DNA of 64,000 bases from Vespa crabro. Lineage: Eukaryota > Arthropoda > Insecta > Hymenoptera > Vespidae. This document shows, one piece after another, positions 37,371-49,399 of this stretch. A model generated the notes under the pieces. That model was given only the letters and a program-made list of their open reading frames with translations, had not been told where the DNA came from and ran no database searches. The stretch covers positions 7,047,694-7,111,693 of the forward strand of contig NC_060955.1 in assembly GCF_910589235.1 (NCBI RefSeq). Direction: 5' to 3'. The position numbers and the translations under genes are program-made. Position 1 is the stretch's first letter, and each line of letters begins with the position of its first letter.

Positions 37371-38231
37371 CATTTGCCTTTTAAAGTAGCTCTCTGTCGT
37401 CCTCTTACTTGTCCTACAGTACTCGTATGTACCTGTGCGCGCGCAATCGTACGCGTGCCCACACGTTGTCGTTCTCTCCTTCCGTGTCTCCTCCTCCACG
37501 TGACACCCACACGAGAGAGCACTTATCACCATAATACCCTGCACGAGCACATAACCCGCCGTGTCGAGATATTATAATAACCGGCACTCGAGCTCGCGTA
37601 TATCATGCCGGCCGATAAATCTCCGCTGCTCTCTTTCTCTTTAACGTCATCCAACGTATCTCTCTTCTTCGTCTTTTCATCTTCAAACTTTTCTTAGATG
37701 GTCTTGTATAATCCTATCGTATCTTAAATCAAAAGATAATTAATGTAAAATCAAATTCAATTATCATATGATGACATTACGTTTTATCTAACATTTGTAT
37801 AAAATTTTTGTAGATGAAAGATCGATAATTGATGTATAATGTTCGAAATATTGTTGTATTTTGATGATAAAAAAAACACAAATACAAATAAAACAAGATT
37901 GATGAAGATAGGTATTGGTGAAATGTAATGTGTTAAAAAGAATGTTGGAACAGACAGCTTTGTCTTTTAAAAGAATAATGAACGTAATAAATATTTGTCT
38001 CACGTTTTAATACATTTCTAAACGAGAAAAATGATTTTGAAGGAAGAAAAATATATAATTTAAATAATATCGAACGACAAAGTGAGCGATGAATAATAAT
38101 GTTACATGTCTCAGATGTAGCCAATATTTTCTAGTTTGGAACTATTTACATACTATGCATTCCAAGCACGTAGATATAACATGTGTTTCTCTTCATGTTC
38201 TCTTTATCTTATAATTAAGTGACAATCACAG

Positions 38232-38234
<3 letters not shown>

Positions 38235-38286
<52 letters not shown>
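38235..38286 (+). repeat. (TA)26 microsatellite
   Basis: Perfect TA run of 52 bases, 170 bases from the candidate exon at 38458. Confidence 0.96.
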
Positions 38287-38287
<1 letters not shown>

Positions 38288-38457
38288 CGATATATATTTC
38301 ACGTAACATGTGTTTAATGTTCTAATATTTTTCATTTTTTCTTTTTTATAACCGTTCATCTATCTTATACACCTCACTTATCGCTCTTTCGTCGGTTTTA
38401 CTTTTTCTTTTTGGCCACATTTTGCCATGCCGCTTGTCACGACGTATCTCTCGATCC

Positions 38458-38617
38458 TCATTCGGATCTTCGATCGTGATTCTCGTCGCGATCCTTGCTA
38501 CGGATGTCCCTCATCACTTTGGACAGGCGACACGCTAAGATCGCTTTAACGGGCTCGTTAAGCTCGTTCTCTATCAGCTTTACGATCGCCCACATATCTA
38601 ACACTATCAATGTGAGC
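38458..38617 (-). CDS. candidate 3'-terminal coding exon, unknown protein
   Basis: A stop-terminated open frame of 52 codons reads on the minus strand from a possible splice acceptor (TTTATATAG just above 38617) to a TGA at 38458-38460. The peptide begins LTLIVLDMWAIVKLIENELN and ends DENHDRRSE. It mixes a hydrophobic start, a charged amphipathic middle (KLIENELNEPVKAILA) and a very hydrophilic Arg/Asp tail. No simple repeat underlies it, and third codon positions are mixed. In-frame TAG codons lie just upstream, which fits an exon beginning at the acceptor; an internal ATG is at 38593-38595. The other two minus frames close quickly. The acceptor has a weak pyrimidine tract, no family was recognised, and no AATAAA was noticed just downstream. 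It is the most coding-like segment in the window but still a candidate. Confidence 0.3.
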
Positions 38618-39164
38618 CTATATAAACTCTACTAAGTGTATATATGTTTGAATGTATGTAGTAGTAAATTGTATATGCATGCATAATTCTGCAAAGAATG
38701 TAAGAAACCGCGTTAATTACCATCTGCCCTGTTTTCTATCTTTAAAACATAAATATTTACCGTTCGAATTCAATGATCTTGTTCCACATTTTGTTATTAT
38801 CGTTTCTTATTTTCAATGAATAAATCTCGTTGTAAAAGTAATATAAATAAGACGATAATATCACTATATAATAAACCATTTTAATCTACATATCATTACT
38901 TGTTGTTTATCGAAGACATAGGGGGCTCTTGATCGATAATTATGCATTGCAACATTGTTTGTCAATTAAATCAAGTTAATTATATTCAGGAATATCCATA
39001 ATACATACCTAACTCTCCTCTATTTGTTCTAGTTAACAAGATCGCAAATATTGATAGACTTAACCGTAATATATCAAAGTCGCGTGATAAAGGATAAAAA
39101 TGTTATTGGTAATCGTTTGAGACTTTTTATTGTTTCGGCCACATGAAAAGAACGGATTGGATTA

Positions 39165-39186
39165 ACTCTCCCGGTTGCGGGAGAGT
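39165..39186. repeat. perfect short hairpin
   Basis: ACTCTCCC and GGGAGAGT form an 8-bp perfect stem around the loop GGTTGC. No T run follows. It lies inside a 95-codon ATG frame (39143-39430) that is overlapped by an open minus frame; neither frame is recognisable. Confidence 0.55.
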
Positions 39187-40099
39187 AAGCTTTAATTTCA
39201 AACGCTTGTCACATACACGTTTAATTGTGAGCTTCGTGCATACACGCTTTATTACACGAGATGCGCGATTTAAATTTTCGATTCGTCGTATATATGCCCT
39301 GGCTCGTTTCGAATTCGATTTAAAATTAAACTCGCTCACTGGCGCGTGGCCAATGTTTGCACCTGTCGTCGATCCTGTTTCCTGTTCGCCCGATGTAAAG
39401 GTGGCTTCGTTCTCTCGTTGCTCTTGCTAGATACGCATTGACAAGTATATTATATTGTTTCGCACGACCGCGAAAACGGCTCGTGAACGCGATCAATGGG
39501 CAGGCACATTGTTATCCAAGACAAGCGTGAATTATACTAGACATCGTATTTATACGTATAGATCTACATACCGTCGTGTCATTCACCTCGTTTGCCGATA
39601 AAAATATATAGTGGTATTATGAAACTTTACTTAAAAATCTATCATCATCGAGACTATGAATAAAACGGCAATCTGAGGACAACAGATGAATCAGAACATA
39701 TGATCCATTTATTATTAATTCGAATAAAATAACAATCTCCGATGGAATATTTTTCCCTTCATCGTATTAAAACATTCCAATCACGTTTAACCTTTAAACA
39801 ATTTATTTCCATGCATCTTATTTTAATGAACGCCGTGCGACGAAATGATAATCGGGTCGTAAATTAAAATTCATAAATTTGTCACAAGCATTGAATTTAT
39901 GTATACGTTTACGAGCAAATTTTATATGATTTATTAATTAAATAATAAAATTTAACAAATAAGAATGAAAGTTCGTTTAAATAGATTTTCAATTAATTGA
40001 ACAAATAACATACGGGAGGTTTGACTTCTTTAGGATTGCAAGAGGATATTTGTCTCATATAACAGTAATATAATGCCTGACTGCACGATCTACTAATCC

Positions 40100-40300
40100 G
40101 TAGAATCGAAATTAGTTTGACGCTCCCGAATATCCGCGTTGGAGTTGACCTGTGCGGCTTACAGATCACAAAGCATTAGAATTTAGTGAGAGAGTGTAGC
40201 GATGTACCGTGAGGGATACGCGACATACTGCAGTTTCAATATTGCTATCTCGCGATGCATGAGACCAGCTGCCATATGTTATCTGCATTGAAGATAGATA
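40100..40300. promoter_or_regulatory. candidate enhancer with E-box pair and GATA site
   Basis: Complex DNA ending in a tight cluster: CAGCTG (40266-40271), CATATG (40273-40278) and TTATCT (40279-40284, a GATA-factor site on minus) within 19 bases. Adjacent E-boxes plus a GATA site occur in animal enhancers, but the tissue and target gene cannot be read from the sequence. Confidence 0.22.
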
Positions 40301-40550
40301 GAGCGAGAGAAAGAGGAAGAGATATATAGAGCGAGAGATCAAGTTATTTGTACTTTTACAAATACCAATTTCCTTTAAATCAATGTTCTTTCTTTTGTAA
40401 TCTATAAAGAAATATGAAATTTTAATTTAATCAATTTATTCATACTTTTCAAACGTTTAATATTCTTAATTCTATTAAAGTGCAATACATACATATAAAT
40501 ATATTTATATATATATTTATTTATTTATTTTATATTTATTTGATACTATT

Positions 40551-40554
<4 letters not shown>

Positions 40555-40610
<56 letters not shown>
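40555..40610 (+). repeat. (AT)28 microsatellite
   Basis: Perfect AT run of 56 bases, preceded by TTTA/TATT repeats from about 40495. Confidence 0.96.
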
Positions 40611-40618
<8 letters not shown>

Positions 40619-41649
40619 ATATCTATTTAATAGATGTGTTTTTCTTTGTAATACTATAAGCGAATTCTAGCGAGACAATCTCGACTTTACAGTCAGCATA
40701 TAGTAAATTAGGACTAATTTAGTGGAACAAGGATATTCGCTTGAGTTCTTGAAGAGGTACCTAACAGTACGGTCTCCTCTTCGTCCTGTAACGCCCGGCT
40801 AACGTGACATTAGCATTTACGTTAGCAGTAAGCCGTATATACGAAACGCAGCTATGCTTTCATCGTCGACACACTTGTACTTACTTGAAACAAGCTACAA
40901 GAACAAGGAGGACTACTACTCGACAATTTCCACAAGCGTCGTGTTAACCCTAAAATCAATGATTCGTCCTTTAAATTTGTAACTCTATTTCCTTTGAAAC
41001 AGTTCATTGAATTTTCCTTCTTTGCTACTACCTTATTCGTTTTCAGTTAATCCTACGTTTTATCTACGAATTTTCTATTCCAAGGAGTTATATCGTTATA
41101 TTTACGATTCTTACGAGAATACGATCTTTACAAGCAGAGATTTTATTTAAAATGAAAATGCATTAGCGCGTAAGGTCGAACTCAAAGGAATAACGTTTGT
41201 AAAGGAAGTTCTCAAATTTGAAAACTTTAAGATCTCTCTGCATAACTCATCCTTTAAAAGCTGCACGTCCCTTATACAAGATACTATATTTCTTCTTGAA
41301 AAAAGAACAAAGAAAATATCCTCTTATACCCCGTAAAATATCCTTATCATAAAATATTCTTATCTAGCACGATGATCCTTTGACCGTTACGATAGATAAG
41401 CTTTCTTAACCTTCTAACGTTTATTCACACGTTTTGGACTTTATCTTCGATCCGTTCAAATGGACATTGAAAACTTTCATTCTGTCGAACCAATCACAAA
41501 ATTGTCTCAAATTTGTCTCATTGGATTTTACGCGACTTTATTAAATTCTTTCTTGAAACATTATCCCCCTTCATCGAAACATCGAAATTAACATTATTAT
41601 GGAACATAATGACGACGAAAAAGAAATTTTAATTTTTAAATAAAGACTA

Positions 41650-41691
<42 letters not shown>

Positions 41692-42784
41692 TCTTTCAAT
41701 TTGGCATTTCTAGACCTTTTCCATGTATTCGTAAAAACTGTTGTTTTTTTAGCAACAACGAAAGCTATTTACTCTCTCCTACATCGAACAATTCGCGAGG
41801 AAAGGAACGGAATTCCCTCGGGAATCTCCTTGGTGCGTACATTTTAGGGCGGTAGTCGAGATATTGCACGGCAACAAATAACAATACGTATCATCCTGCC
41901 CTCTACCTCTTTCTCTTTCTTTTTTTTTTCCTTTCTCTTTTTCTCTCTAGAGAAAAGGGCCTGCCTTACCCTCGAACTCATATTTTTAGACACGACCACC
42001 GGGAGCTTCTTATGCAATCACCATTGCTATAATTTTTTACGAAAATGGAATTTTTCAATTCTATTCTTTTCTGAAGTTCTGAAAAGAATTATAAGATTTT
42101 TCGTTTATATATATTTTTTTTTTCTCCTCTTTTTTTTTTTTTTTTTTTTTTTTTAATGTTAACATTTCTTTCTCTTCAACACGACAAATTTGCTTAAATC
42201 AAATTTAAACAAATTTCATAGATAATTTAGATATTGTAACAGAAAGATTGATATTGTAAAAGAAAAAATTGTCAAGTAGATTTTATTAAAAATATTTAAA
42301 TGATAATATAGATATATTAAAAATATTTAAATGGTAAAAATTAACCAATTGACCAAGCCGTTTCTATCGAAATATGACAGGAAACTTTTACGGAATATAA
42401 AGATGTTATCTTTCTAATTTCAAACGAAGTGATCAATTACTTTCTAAATTATATCCAATTTATTTTACAATAATTTTAATATTACAAGATCTAATGTCTA
42501 AAAGCGAAACGAATGAAACGAATTCCTCCATTGATGTTTATTTTCCTAAAGTTCATAATTCAAGATCTTTCTACGATAGCCGCATGTCCGAATCCACGTA
42601 GGTATATTTCTCTCGTTTTTTTTTCGTCTCACTAACCTCGTCAGAAAAACATTTCTTTTTCTTTTTTTTTTTTTTTGACACATACATATAATAATTATAC
42701 AAGATATTTTCAATTTTTCGTTACGTTTCTTCTTCGCTACTTATCACTCTTTTTTTTCTTTCAATGTGAAAGCTCGCTCCAATT

Positions 42785-43030
42785 TTATCTGCTTTCAATA
42801 GCTTCGCTTATTGAAACGGAATTCAATGAAAGGAGTATCTTTGATATCGCTCGTCGATGCGAAAAGGTTCGACATTGTTTGCGCGATGAGAATCGAAGCT
42901 CTTTTATAATACAGAATATCTTATGTAGGTCCGCTTTTAGCAGCGATTGCGCGGATGGATGTTTGAAAGTGTCGTTTGTTTGAATAATCGAACATCCGTC
43001 ATATGCTAGAGAGTCGAATATTATATTCAT
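42785..43030 (-). CDS. candidate 81-residue ORF, both strands open
   Basis: An ATG frame of 81 codons on the minus strand with no repeat in it. It begins MNIIFDSLAYDGCSIIQTND and ends SLNSVSISEAIESR before TAA. It is rich in Ser, Leu, Ile and Arg and has four cysteines. The plus strand is also open over about 42675-42983 and reads, for example, FNERSIFDIARRCEKVRHCL, so one frame may be the shadow of the other. Long open frames on both strands in non-repetitive DNA are more suggestive than either alone. The plus frame lacks an ATG and would need to be an exon; a possible donor is GTAGGT near 42925. No homologue is recognised. Confidence 0.18.
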   Translation of the reverse strand: MNIIFDSLAYDGCSIIQTNDTFKHPSAQSLLKADLHKIFCIIKELRFSSRKQCRTFSHRRAISKILLSLNSVSISEAIESR

Positions 43031-43035
43031 GTGAC

Positions 43036-43097
43036 ATACGTACTCATATATACTTAATATGTGAGTACTTTATATATACGTACTCATATATACTTAA
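43036..43097 (+). repeat. 22-bp perfect direct repeat, 40-bp period
   Basis: ATACGTACTCATATATACTT plus AA occurs at 43036-43057 and 43076-43097. Between them TATGTGAGTAC is a near-inverted copy of GTACTCATA, so the unit can also fold. Confidence 0.85.
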
Positions 43098-43399
43098 ATT
43101 ACATTATTATTTTTATAAGATTAGAAAAATATATATTGTTTGTATGTGTATCCGTATAGATATTTTCAAATATTATAATATTTTCTATAAATGATTTGAT
43201 GTACATACATGTATTTTGCAAATAAAAAGTTTTGATTATATTAAAAATAAAAATTTTGCGAGAGATTATATAAAAATACGATTTAAACGGAGGTTGTTCC
43301 TCTCGTGGTCGCTTTTGTATAATGTTAATTAGGAGTATTCGAAGCTATTAGATTATAGAGTATCGTCTATATTCTTTTAAAAAATTTCTACATTTACCG

Positions 43400-43560
43400 G
43401 TGCTTAATTAGTAGGCTCATTAGCCTGCGGACGCTGGCACGCGCGTACGGGGAACGCCTTTAAATTCTCAAAATATACATTCGTTCCAAATTTATTGCCC
43501 CGATCGTTCGAAAGTCATTAACTCTTTATCGCTTTAACAGAATTTCGAAACTGGTCGGTC
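43400..43560. other. complex block, possible conserved element
   Basis: Non-repetitive DNA with CTTAATTAGTAGGCTCATTA and a GC-rich core (GCGGACGCTGGCACGCGCGT). TAATTAG is a homeodomain-type word. No open frame is convincing. Confidence 0.18.
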
Positions 43561-44012
43561 GAATTGTCTATCTTTTATAATCAAAGCCGCCGAATTACGA
43601 ATGTAAACGAGAATACTAATACGCGCGCTTTTATAATTTTCAAATCTAATGCCGTACGAAACAACTTCTTAAGATGCGACGAGACCAGCCTTTAATCTCA
43701 CTTAAATTTATTCGAATCCAACCAAAGATATGTAAACAAGTTATTCGAACTTTCGAATCGATCGTAATCAGAGACGCGGAGTGAATTTAGAAAATAAATA
43801 TATATATATATATATAACCGACTTCGTTCGTTGTTAATTCAAAATCATATTGTAAATTCAACTTACGTTCCCGTGAGATTATTCTTCACCAGCGGTACTT
43901 AAGAATTAACCACGTTGTTGCGTTCGATATGGAAAACTGTGAAGTCCTGTTGGTTTGGATGCCGACGTTGATGACGGTAAAGAGGCCTGCCACAAGGGTT
44001 TAGAGGGAATGG

Positions 44013-44019
44013 GAGAGAA

Positions 44020-44061
<42 letters not shown>

Positions 44062-44067
44062 AGTGAG
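44013..44067 (+). repeat. GA/GAAA tract
   Basis: Imperfect GA repeat. Another GA-rich stretch follows at about 44188-44265 and an A-rich GAAA tract at 44401-44465. Confidence 0.93.
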
Positions 44068-45573
44068 AAACAATGGGACAAAGACAGATAGAGGAGATAG
44101 GAATGGAACTCGTACGGCTAACTGATTTAATTATGTTAATGCATAGCGGACCGTCGATTGATAATTGCATCGGGAATCCTACGAATGAGAGAGGGAAAGA
44201 GAGAGAGAGAAAGAGAGGAAGCAAGCATGAGAGAGAAGAAGAAGAGAGACAGATGGAGAGAGAACCGAACAGCATTCAAGCAACGGCCCTGGATCCCGGG
44301 AGTGATTATCTATGCTAAACGGTTTGGCTCGTTAATCGTCCAGTCGAAAGGACGTACGCGTGTACGTCTATTCCAACGTTCGCTTTTGTATCCCTCTGGA
44401 TAAAAAAAAAAGAAAAAAAAGAAAAAAAAAGGAAAAAAAGAAAAAAAGAAAAAGAGAGAAAAAAGGGTCATCGCGTCGAATTCGAAACGATCGCGATCGG
44501 TTGGTGCAAACACGTAAAGAGAGGGGAATAAAAAGAGACAACGTTACCTGGTATCCGTTTTACACTGATGCTTGCGATCCTTTATTGTCATTGTGGTCGT
44601 TTTAAGTTCACTTCGAACGTTCGAGGGGTCGATGGGTATTCATTTTCGATGAATACAGGGTGATATTTCTCTTTTAACGCTTTCGAATCAAATACCGTAA
44701 ATATATATACAAAAATGTAAATATATACACAAGGTTACATCATGAGGTTATTTGATAAAATTGAAAAGGAAAAAAAAATCTTTTCCATTTATAATAACAT
44801 ATAGAATATATATTTAGATATCAGCATTTTATGCTGTACGTTGGTATTCATCCACATCCATTTGTTACGTAAATGTAAACAAATATTAAAAAAAAAAAAA
44901 AAATGAGATAGCGATATCGTATATGTAGGTTACAAATTCGCAAGTTTAATATGGCAAATTTTTCATTAAAATGATAAAATATTCATACGGATTACATTCG
45001 TCATGGAAAACTTAATTCATCCTTGTAAAATCAAACACTGTTAGTATCAAGTCGGAAAGTGGAACAGGATTGTTTTGCGAAATTTCACATTATGCAGAGA
45101 GAGAGAGACAAATTCTTCATTTTTTTCCTTCTTTTTTCTTTTTTTTACTCTATTCTTTTCTCTTTCCTTCTATTTCTGTCAAATCCAACAACTACTCAAT
45201 TGATGGAACTCGTTAATTTGATGATTACGGTCATCGAAAGAATAACGTACGTTTCGATTATGCTAAACGAACGCACATGAATGCATGATCTACGCGCAGA
45301 AAGAACTATATATCTGCAAAAAGAATTTTTAGATTGATAGAAAGACTCAAATCGATCGGATCGATTACAAAACATTGTCGACGCGAAATATATTTCTTTC
45401 TTTCGTTTCTATCACTGTCTTTTGATGCGTGATAGATTCTCTCTCTCTCACTCTCTCTCTTTTGTAACACCTGGTATGTATTTCAATTTGCCTAATTGCA
45501 AAGCTATGGTTTGATACGTATTAATTTCTATAATTGTATTTGCTTCTGTTGATGCAAATACACTGTGTATGTG

Positions 45574-45578
<5 letters not shown>

Positions 45579-45627
<49 letters not shown>

Positions 45628-45690
45628 CAAGAGAGAGAGAGAGAGAGATAAAGAGAGAGTGTGTGTATGTATATATGTGTCTGTATATGT
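45579..45690 (+). repeat. compound (AT)n-(GA)n-(GT)n microsatellite
   Basis: AT (45579-45624), GA (45630-45658, interrupted) and GT/GTAT (from 45659) in series with short spacers. Confidence 0.95.
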
Positions 45691-46868
45691 ATGTGTATAT
45701 GTGTGCATAAAATGAAAAAGACTCATCGAGAAATTAGCTTTTTACACGGTGGTTTTTTCCTACCAAATTGCAAATCTGTGCGGTCAATACCGACAAAGTT
45801 TAACGTAGTCAGAGGCGTCATTGATGCCATTTGCGTTTATCCGATACCGTTTGCTTGCCTTTATGGACGAATCGGAGACGAAAGGTGGGAAGGGTAGTTT
45901 AAATGATATCGCGATGACAATTAACTCGCAATTAATTCGTGGCCTGACCGTTCAATCAATTCAATAGTAGTCCCGTTTCCATGAAATGATTACAAAAGCT
46001 AATAAAAATTCGATAAAATTTTCGTTATTCATTATTTTCATTATGTTTCCTCGTTTTTCTCCACAAAAATTGTCACAAAAATTGATTGAACGATCTTTAC
46101 GGATATATCAGTATACGATCCCTAAATTCGTCACTTTTTTTAAATATTTTATCATTCCGTCGATTTTAAAAAGTTTCAAGAATATCGGTATCTGAGTAAT
46201 GAAAAAAAAAAAAAAAAAAAAAAGAAAGAATAAAGCGAGTAACGTTCAACTGCGTCGAAAAATTCAAAAACTAACATTAGAATAGAAAGAGGAAATAAAA
46301 ATGTAAACTGTGGTCAATACCGGCAATTCTCGAATGCGCATACATCTTTCTTTTACCAAAAACGAAATCGTTTGAACATTTACAATCGTTGCGTAGTGAA
46401 CGTCAACAAACGATTCCTTCTCTCTCCCTTTCTCTCTCACTCTCTCTTTTCTTTTTTTTTTTTTTTTTAACCAAACGTTACGATCAAAAGAGTGCTTTTT
46501 AAACGATCGTTTGTAGTGTACACGTTGAAGGAACAATACAAAAGCAGTTAAAGCACGAGTAAAAGGACGAAACGATCATTTTGATTGCGCAGCACGCCCA
46601 ACTATCGTTCGTGTTGCCGAACTCGACCCTCGGACCAAAACGTCGAGCCAACCCTTTCCCTGCTCTCATTTTGTTTTTCCAATCCCGACAGAACGGACCA
46701 TAGGCGTTCTCGTTGGTTTGACTCACATTAATTCGCCTATAGTACACCATTTTTTTAGCAGCCGGCACACGGCTATTTCGAATGCAAAACTTCCAGAATC
46801 GAAGCAATCACCAACGGACAATATTTGTACAATTTAAGTTCGGCAACGGACTGTCGCCTATTGTTCTC

Positions 46869-46872
46869 CCTC

Positions 46873-46916
<44 letters not shown>

Positions 46917-47156
46917 TTTCTATCTCTCTTTGCTCTTGAAAAACCACGTTCGCGTGTCTCGCACGCGTATCGACTATTCTCTTTTTCTTTTACTCTTTTT
47001 CTCTCTCTTTCTCTCCTTCTCTCTCTTCCTCTCTCTCTCTCTCTCTCTTCGTTTTCGCTCAACAAGCGTTTATTCTATTGTTACGGATTGTTTAGTCGAG
47101 TCAAACTACCCTTCCACACATTTTCTCTCTCTCTCTCTCTCTTTTTCTCTCTTTCG
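46869..47156 (+). repeat. cluster of three CT tracts
   Basis: CT/TTTC tracts at about 46869-46925, 46980-47048 and 47124-47156, separated by 55-75 bases of mixed sequence. Apparent proteins here are mostly repeat translations. Confidence 0.9.
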
Positions 47157-47510
47157 CTTGTACACGTGACTCGACCGCAGAAGGAAATAATTAAAAGTTA
47201 GTGTTTACCAAACGAAAGCAATCGACCAGCCATCAGCAATAACGAACGAGATTCGATCGCTAGAAAGAGAAGTCTGTTTTGTCCAAGTATTTTCTCATCT
47301 CTCGGGGCTCTTCTTGAAAGGAAGGATAAGGATCGAAGAAAAGGGAAAGGGATAAGAAGAAGGAGAAGGTTCATCTTCCTTCAAGGACGAAAGAAAAAGA
47401 GATGACGATGGAGGACAAACGAAGCGATATCGCGTACTAGAAAGGATCGGATCGAAGGAAAAGGTGAAGTGGAGAAAGAGCAAGAGAGCAAGCTAGATAG
47501 ATAGATAGAC

Positions 47511-47515
<5 letters not shown>

Positions 47516-47556
<41 letters not shown>
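47516..47556 (+). repeat. (GA)n microsatellite
   Basis: Perfect GA run next to GATA units (47496-47515). Confidence 0.95.
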
Positions 47557-47557
<1 letters not shown>

Positions 47558-47920
47558 TTGATACAACACGGCCAGTCCAACGTCGACCTGTCGTCACTCT
47601 CCGACCCTCCGTCCTCTTTAATTGGAAATCCACGTGACAATGGCACGCCTCGCATTCGTTTTTCTCTTTCCCGTTTCCTCTCTCCTCCATCTTCTTCTGG
47701 TTCTACTTCTTCGTCCATTCGTCGTACTCCAGGAGAGTCCATCGACGAAAGACGACTTTTCTCAAGAGCTCCGGCCAAATCCAAGGAGAATCCACGTCAA
47801 CTTCTCCGATCTTCGACAGGGGAACTATTCACTACGATTCCGACTCAATCTCAGCTCGCCAAAGATTACCAGAAAATTTCTCGTTATCCCCTCTCTCTAT
47901 CTATCTTTCTCACTCACTCA

Positions 47921-47968
<48 letters not shown>

Positions 47969-48026
47969 TACACTCTCTCTCTTTCTTTTTTCCTATACAG
48001 GAGTTTATATGTGTATGAGATAGAAA

Positions 48027-48063
<37 letters not shown>

Positions 48064-48106
48064 AGGGAGAGAGAGAGAGAGAAAGAGGGAGAGAGAAAGA
48101 GAGAGA
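47921..48106 (+). repeat. (CT)n-(CA)n tract followed by a GA tract
   Basis: CT then CA (to about 47964), then CT/T-rich, then GA runs (48030-48106). The strand switch from pyrimidine to purine makes the region partly self-complementary. Confidence 0.93.
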
Positions 48107-48686
48107 ATTCGTTGATCGAGAATCTCGAAGATCGAGTGATCGTTTCGAAGTGAAAGATATAATTGTGTCGTTTCGTATAAAGGTTCAAACGTTTCTCCAA
48201 TTTCGATGTTTAATTCGACATGAAATACAACTACAAATCTAATAATTATCGTCTCAAGAAAGGAAACTTTGCGTTTATAATCATTACACTCTGCCCGAAT
48301 ATTGTGGGGTTAAGGATTTGTCGTGAAAATGAAATTAAACGATACGATACGATGAAGATTCGTTAAAGGTGAACGAATTTATACAAATAGAAGGTCATTT
48401 TAGCCGATGATGTAATGGAAAACACAAGAGAGGAAGAGAGAGAGAGTTTTCAAATATTTTGTCAGCAAACATTTAAATCGAGTTAACAACGTACGATTCG
48501 AACGTATTTTTGAGATCGGCGTGCAATCTACAAGTAACGATCTAATTTATTATCTATAAATTTTCGACACTTTGCAACAATAACAATGAAAATCTTTCGT
48601 TCTATGGTTTCGATCGCCCTAGTGTGAAGTTAATCACAACATTCGAGCGGATTGTAAACGCGAAACGTTAAATATTTCAAAGAGCA

Positions 48687-48688
<2 letters not shown>

Positions 48689-48735
<47 letters not shown>
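48689..48735 (+). repeat. (GA)n microsatellite
   Basis: Perfect GA run of about 46 bases. Another lies at about 48905-48945. Confidence 0.95.
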
Positions 48736-48744
<9 letters not shown>

Positions 48745-48901
48745 GTATTTTCCCGAAAGCTGATGCATTAAAATTCCCCGTACTGATGTAGCATGGACGA
48801 ATAGTCGATTGGGAAATACCTTGGGGATAAAGTACCAATGCGAAAGCTTTGATCTTTCGCGTAAAACTACGCTCGCTCTCAGTTTATATTTAGTGAAAAA
48901 G

Positions 48902-48939
<38 letters not shown>

Positions 48940-49399
48940 AGATTGAGAGAGTTCCATAAAAATATATAGTAACGATCGATGAGTCCTATAAGCGGATACA
49001 AAAAATTCCTTTCGTTTTCTACCTATTCGTACGTTAAAAGAATTAACACAATTTTTCTTCTTTTACAAAGATCAAAAAAAAAATAATAAAAAAATCAAAA
49101 AAAAAATTAAAAAATATAAAAGAAAAAGAAAGAAATAAATCTTAATGCCGATACAACTTTAAAATCCTCCTTTACCGATTGTGTAATTTTAAATATAACA
49201 GAGATTAATTTGAAAAAGGCTTTAACAAGGATGTATGAAAAGTTAACGCATCCAAAATGATGAAGTGTTCACTGAGAGAACGAAAGAAATTGCTTGAAAA
49301 ATGTTTTTACATTTAAAAACGAGGAAATGTTAATTTAGTCGTGTCCTTCCCTTTGATAAATGCAAACGATCGAAATTATTGGAAAGACGCTATATTGGA

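Noticed and set aside
46499..46807. 102-codon minus frame without simple repeat
   Set aside because: It begins with TTG and has no ATG near the start. The first ATG (MVYYRRIN) is followed at once by a GTGAGT donor word, so the long frame is unlikely to be one coding unit.
47516..48115. 199-codon plus-strand frame, the longest in the window
   Set aside because: Its start and end are translations of GA, CT and CA repeats. Only the short middle part (noted separately) is non-repetitive.
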